From: Shewanella sp.
Lineage (GTDB): Bacteria > Pseudomonadota > Gammaproteobacteria > Enterobacterales > Shewanellaceae
Length of the DNA: 5,478 nucleotides
Assembly (NCBI GenBank): GCA_004195335.1
Contig: SDWK01000297.1
Location: 1 to 5,478, forward strand
Direction: 5' to 3'
Part shown: piece by piece, positions 5,034 to 5,478 of the stretch
Layout of the letters: every line of letters begins with the position of its first letter
How positions within the stretch are numbered: position 1 is the stretch's first letter
The notes under the pieces: model-generated
Database searches by the model: none
Told to the model about the DNA's origin: nothing
The model's input: the letters and a program-made list of their open reading frames with translations, nothing else
Made by a program: the position numbers and the translations under genes

Positions 5034-5478
5034 ATGCAACGCAGAGAGTTTTTAAAGGGAATGGGTATTGTTGGAGCCACGAGTTTGCTACCGGGTTCAT
5101 TATCAGCACTTGCAACGACAGCCCCCCAACAAGCGGTCAATGTTAAACAGCTATTTAATGATGCTTTAGCAGGTAATCCTGAGTTAATTGGATTTGCCAA
5201 CATTGAACACAATTTCCCACAACAAACACTGACGATTGAGGGCAAAATCCCTGCTGATTTACAAGGTGTATTCTATCGAAACGGCCCAGGTAAACATGAG
5301 CGAGGAGACATCCGCTATCAGCATTTATTTGAGGGTGACGGCATGTTGCAGCGCTTTGAATTTGATCAAGGAAAAGTGGTTCATCAGGGTAAATTTATCA
5401 ACACCCCAAAGTTTGCTAAAGAGCAAAGCGCTGATAAGTTTCTTTACTCAGGCCCTGATACCAAACTTGAACACGCCC
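5034..5478 (+). CDS. Tat-exported carotenoid oxygenase family protein, 3' end outside window
   Basis: The first 148 residues are visible. Residues 1-27 form a twin-arginine signal (MQRREFLKG, hydrophobic stretch 10-26, likely cut after SALA), so the enzyme is exported folded with its metal. From about residue 52 it matches the N-terminal part of the carotenoid cleavage, RPE65 and lignostilbene dioxygenase family: a strand pair, LQGVFYRNGPG (76-86), then HLFEGDGMLQRFEF (97-110). Family members use Fe(II) held by four histidines to split a C=C bond in carotenoids, apocarotenoids, stilbenes or related phenylpropenes. All four histidines lie beyond the edge, so activity and substrate cannot be judged. 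A strong ribosome site (GGGAGGGAG, 5019-5027) precedes the ATG. It is probably co-transcribed with the DUF2141 gene upstream. Confidence 0.9.
   Translation, partial: MQRREFLKGMGIVGATSLLPGSLSALATTAPQQAVNVKQLFNDALAGNPELIGFANIEHNFPQQTLTIEGKIPADLQGVFYRNGPGKHERGDIRYQHLFEGDGMLQRFEFDQGKVVHQGKFINTPKFAKEQSADKFLYSGPDTKLEHA

Noticed and set aside
5015..5245. Minus-strand open frame over the oxygenase start
   Set aside because: Antisense shadow of the Tat signal and N-terminus of the carotenoid oxygenase.

Overview
The window looks like chromosomal DNA of a marine gammaproteobacterium. Protein style, codon use and the scattered intergenic repeats suggest Shewanella or a close relative; this is inference, since no rRNA or other taxonomic marker is present. 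There is no tRNA, rRNA, CRISPR array, integrase or transposase.

Left part (1-520): the left edge holds a 5'-truncated remnant of a dihydrolipoamide dehydrogenase gene on the minus strand. A stretch without recognisable genes follows, then the first copy of a 93-bp dispersed repeat that ends in a hairpin, and a second hairpin that may end the next gene's transcript.

Middle (521-3302): a minus-strand CzcO/FMO-like flavoprotein is preceded by its own promoter. Upstream of it, a LysR-type regulator (minus) and a PACE-family multidrug/biocide efflux protein (plus) diverge from a short shared control region. That region holds a 17-bp palindrome of LysR type. This is the AceR/AceI arrangement: the regulator probably senses the pump's substrate and switches on the pump gene. 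The last 11 codons and the stop codon of the pump gene lie inside a repeat that also occurs downstream of the LysR gene. The second 93-bp repeat copy, with a hairpin of different sequence but the same shape and position, follows the pump gene.

Right part (3303-5478): a minus-strand membrane-anchored LytTR transcription factor diverges from a plus-strand pair. The first gene of the pair is a secreted DUF2141 protein whose reading frame is broken near its start by one missing base. The second is a Tat-exported carotenoid-oxygenase (RPE65/lignostilbene dioxygenase family) protein that runs off the right edge. The pair is 28 bp apart, so it is probably one transcript, and the divergent LytTR protein is the obvious candidate regulator. 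This membrane-sensor, DUF2141 and periplasmic oxygenase cluster is the least characterised part of the window.

The most checkable surprises are the frameshift in the DUF2141 gene, the repeat pair whose hairpin arms have changed together, the repeat that supplies the efflux gene's C-terminus, and the orphan dehydrogenase fragment.
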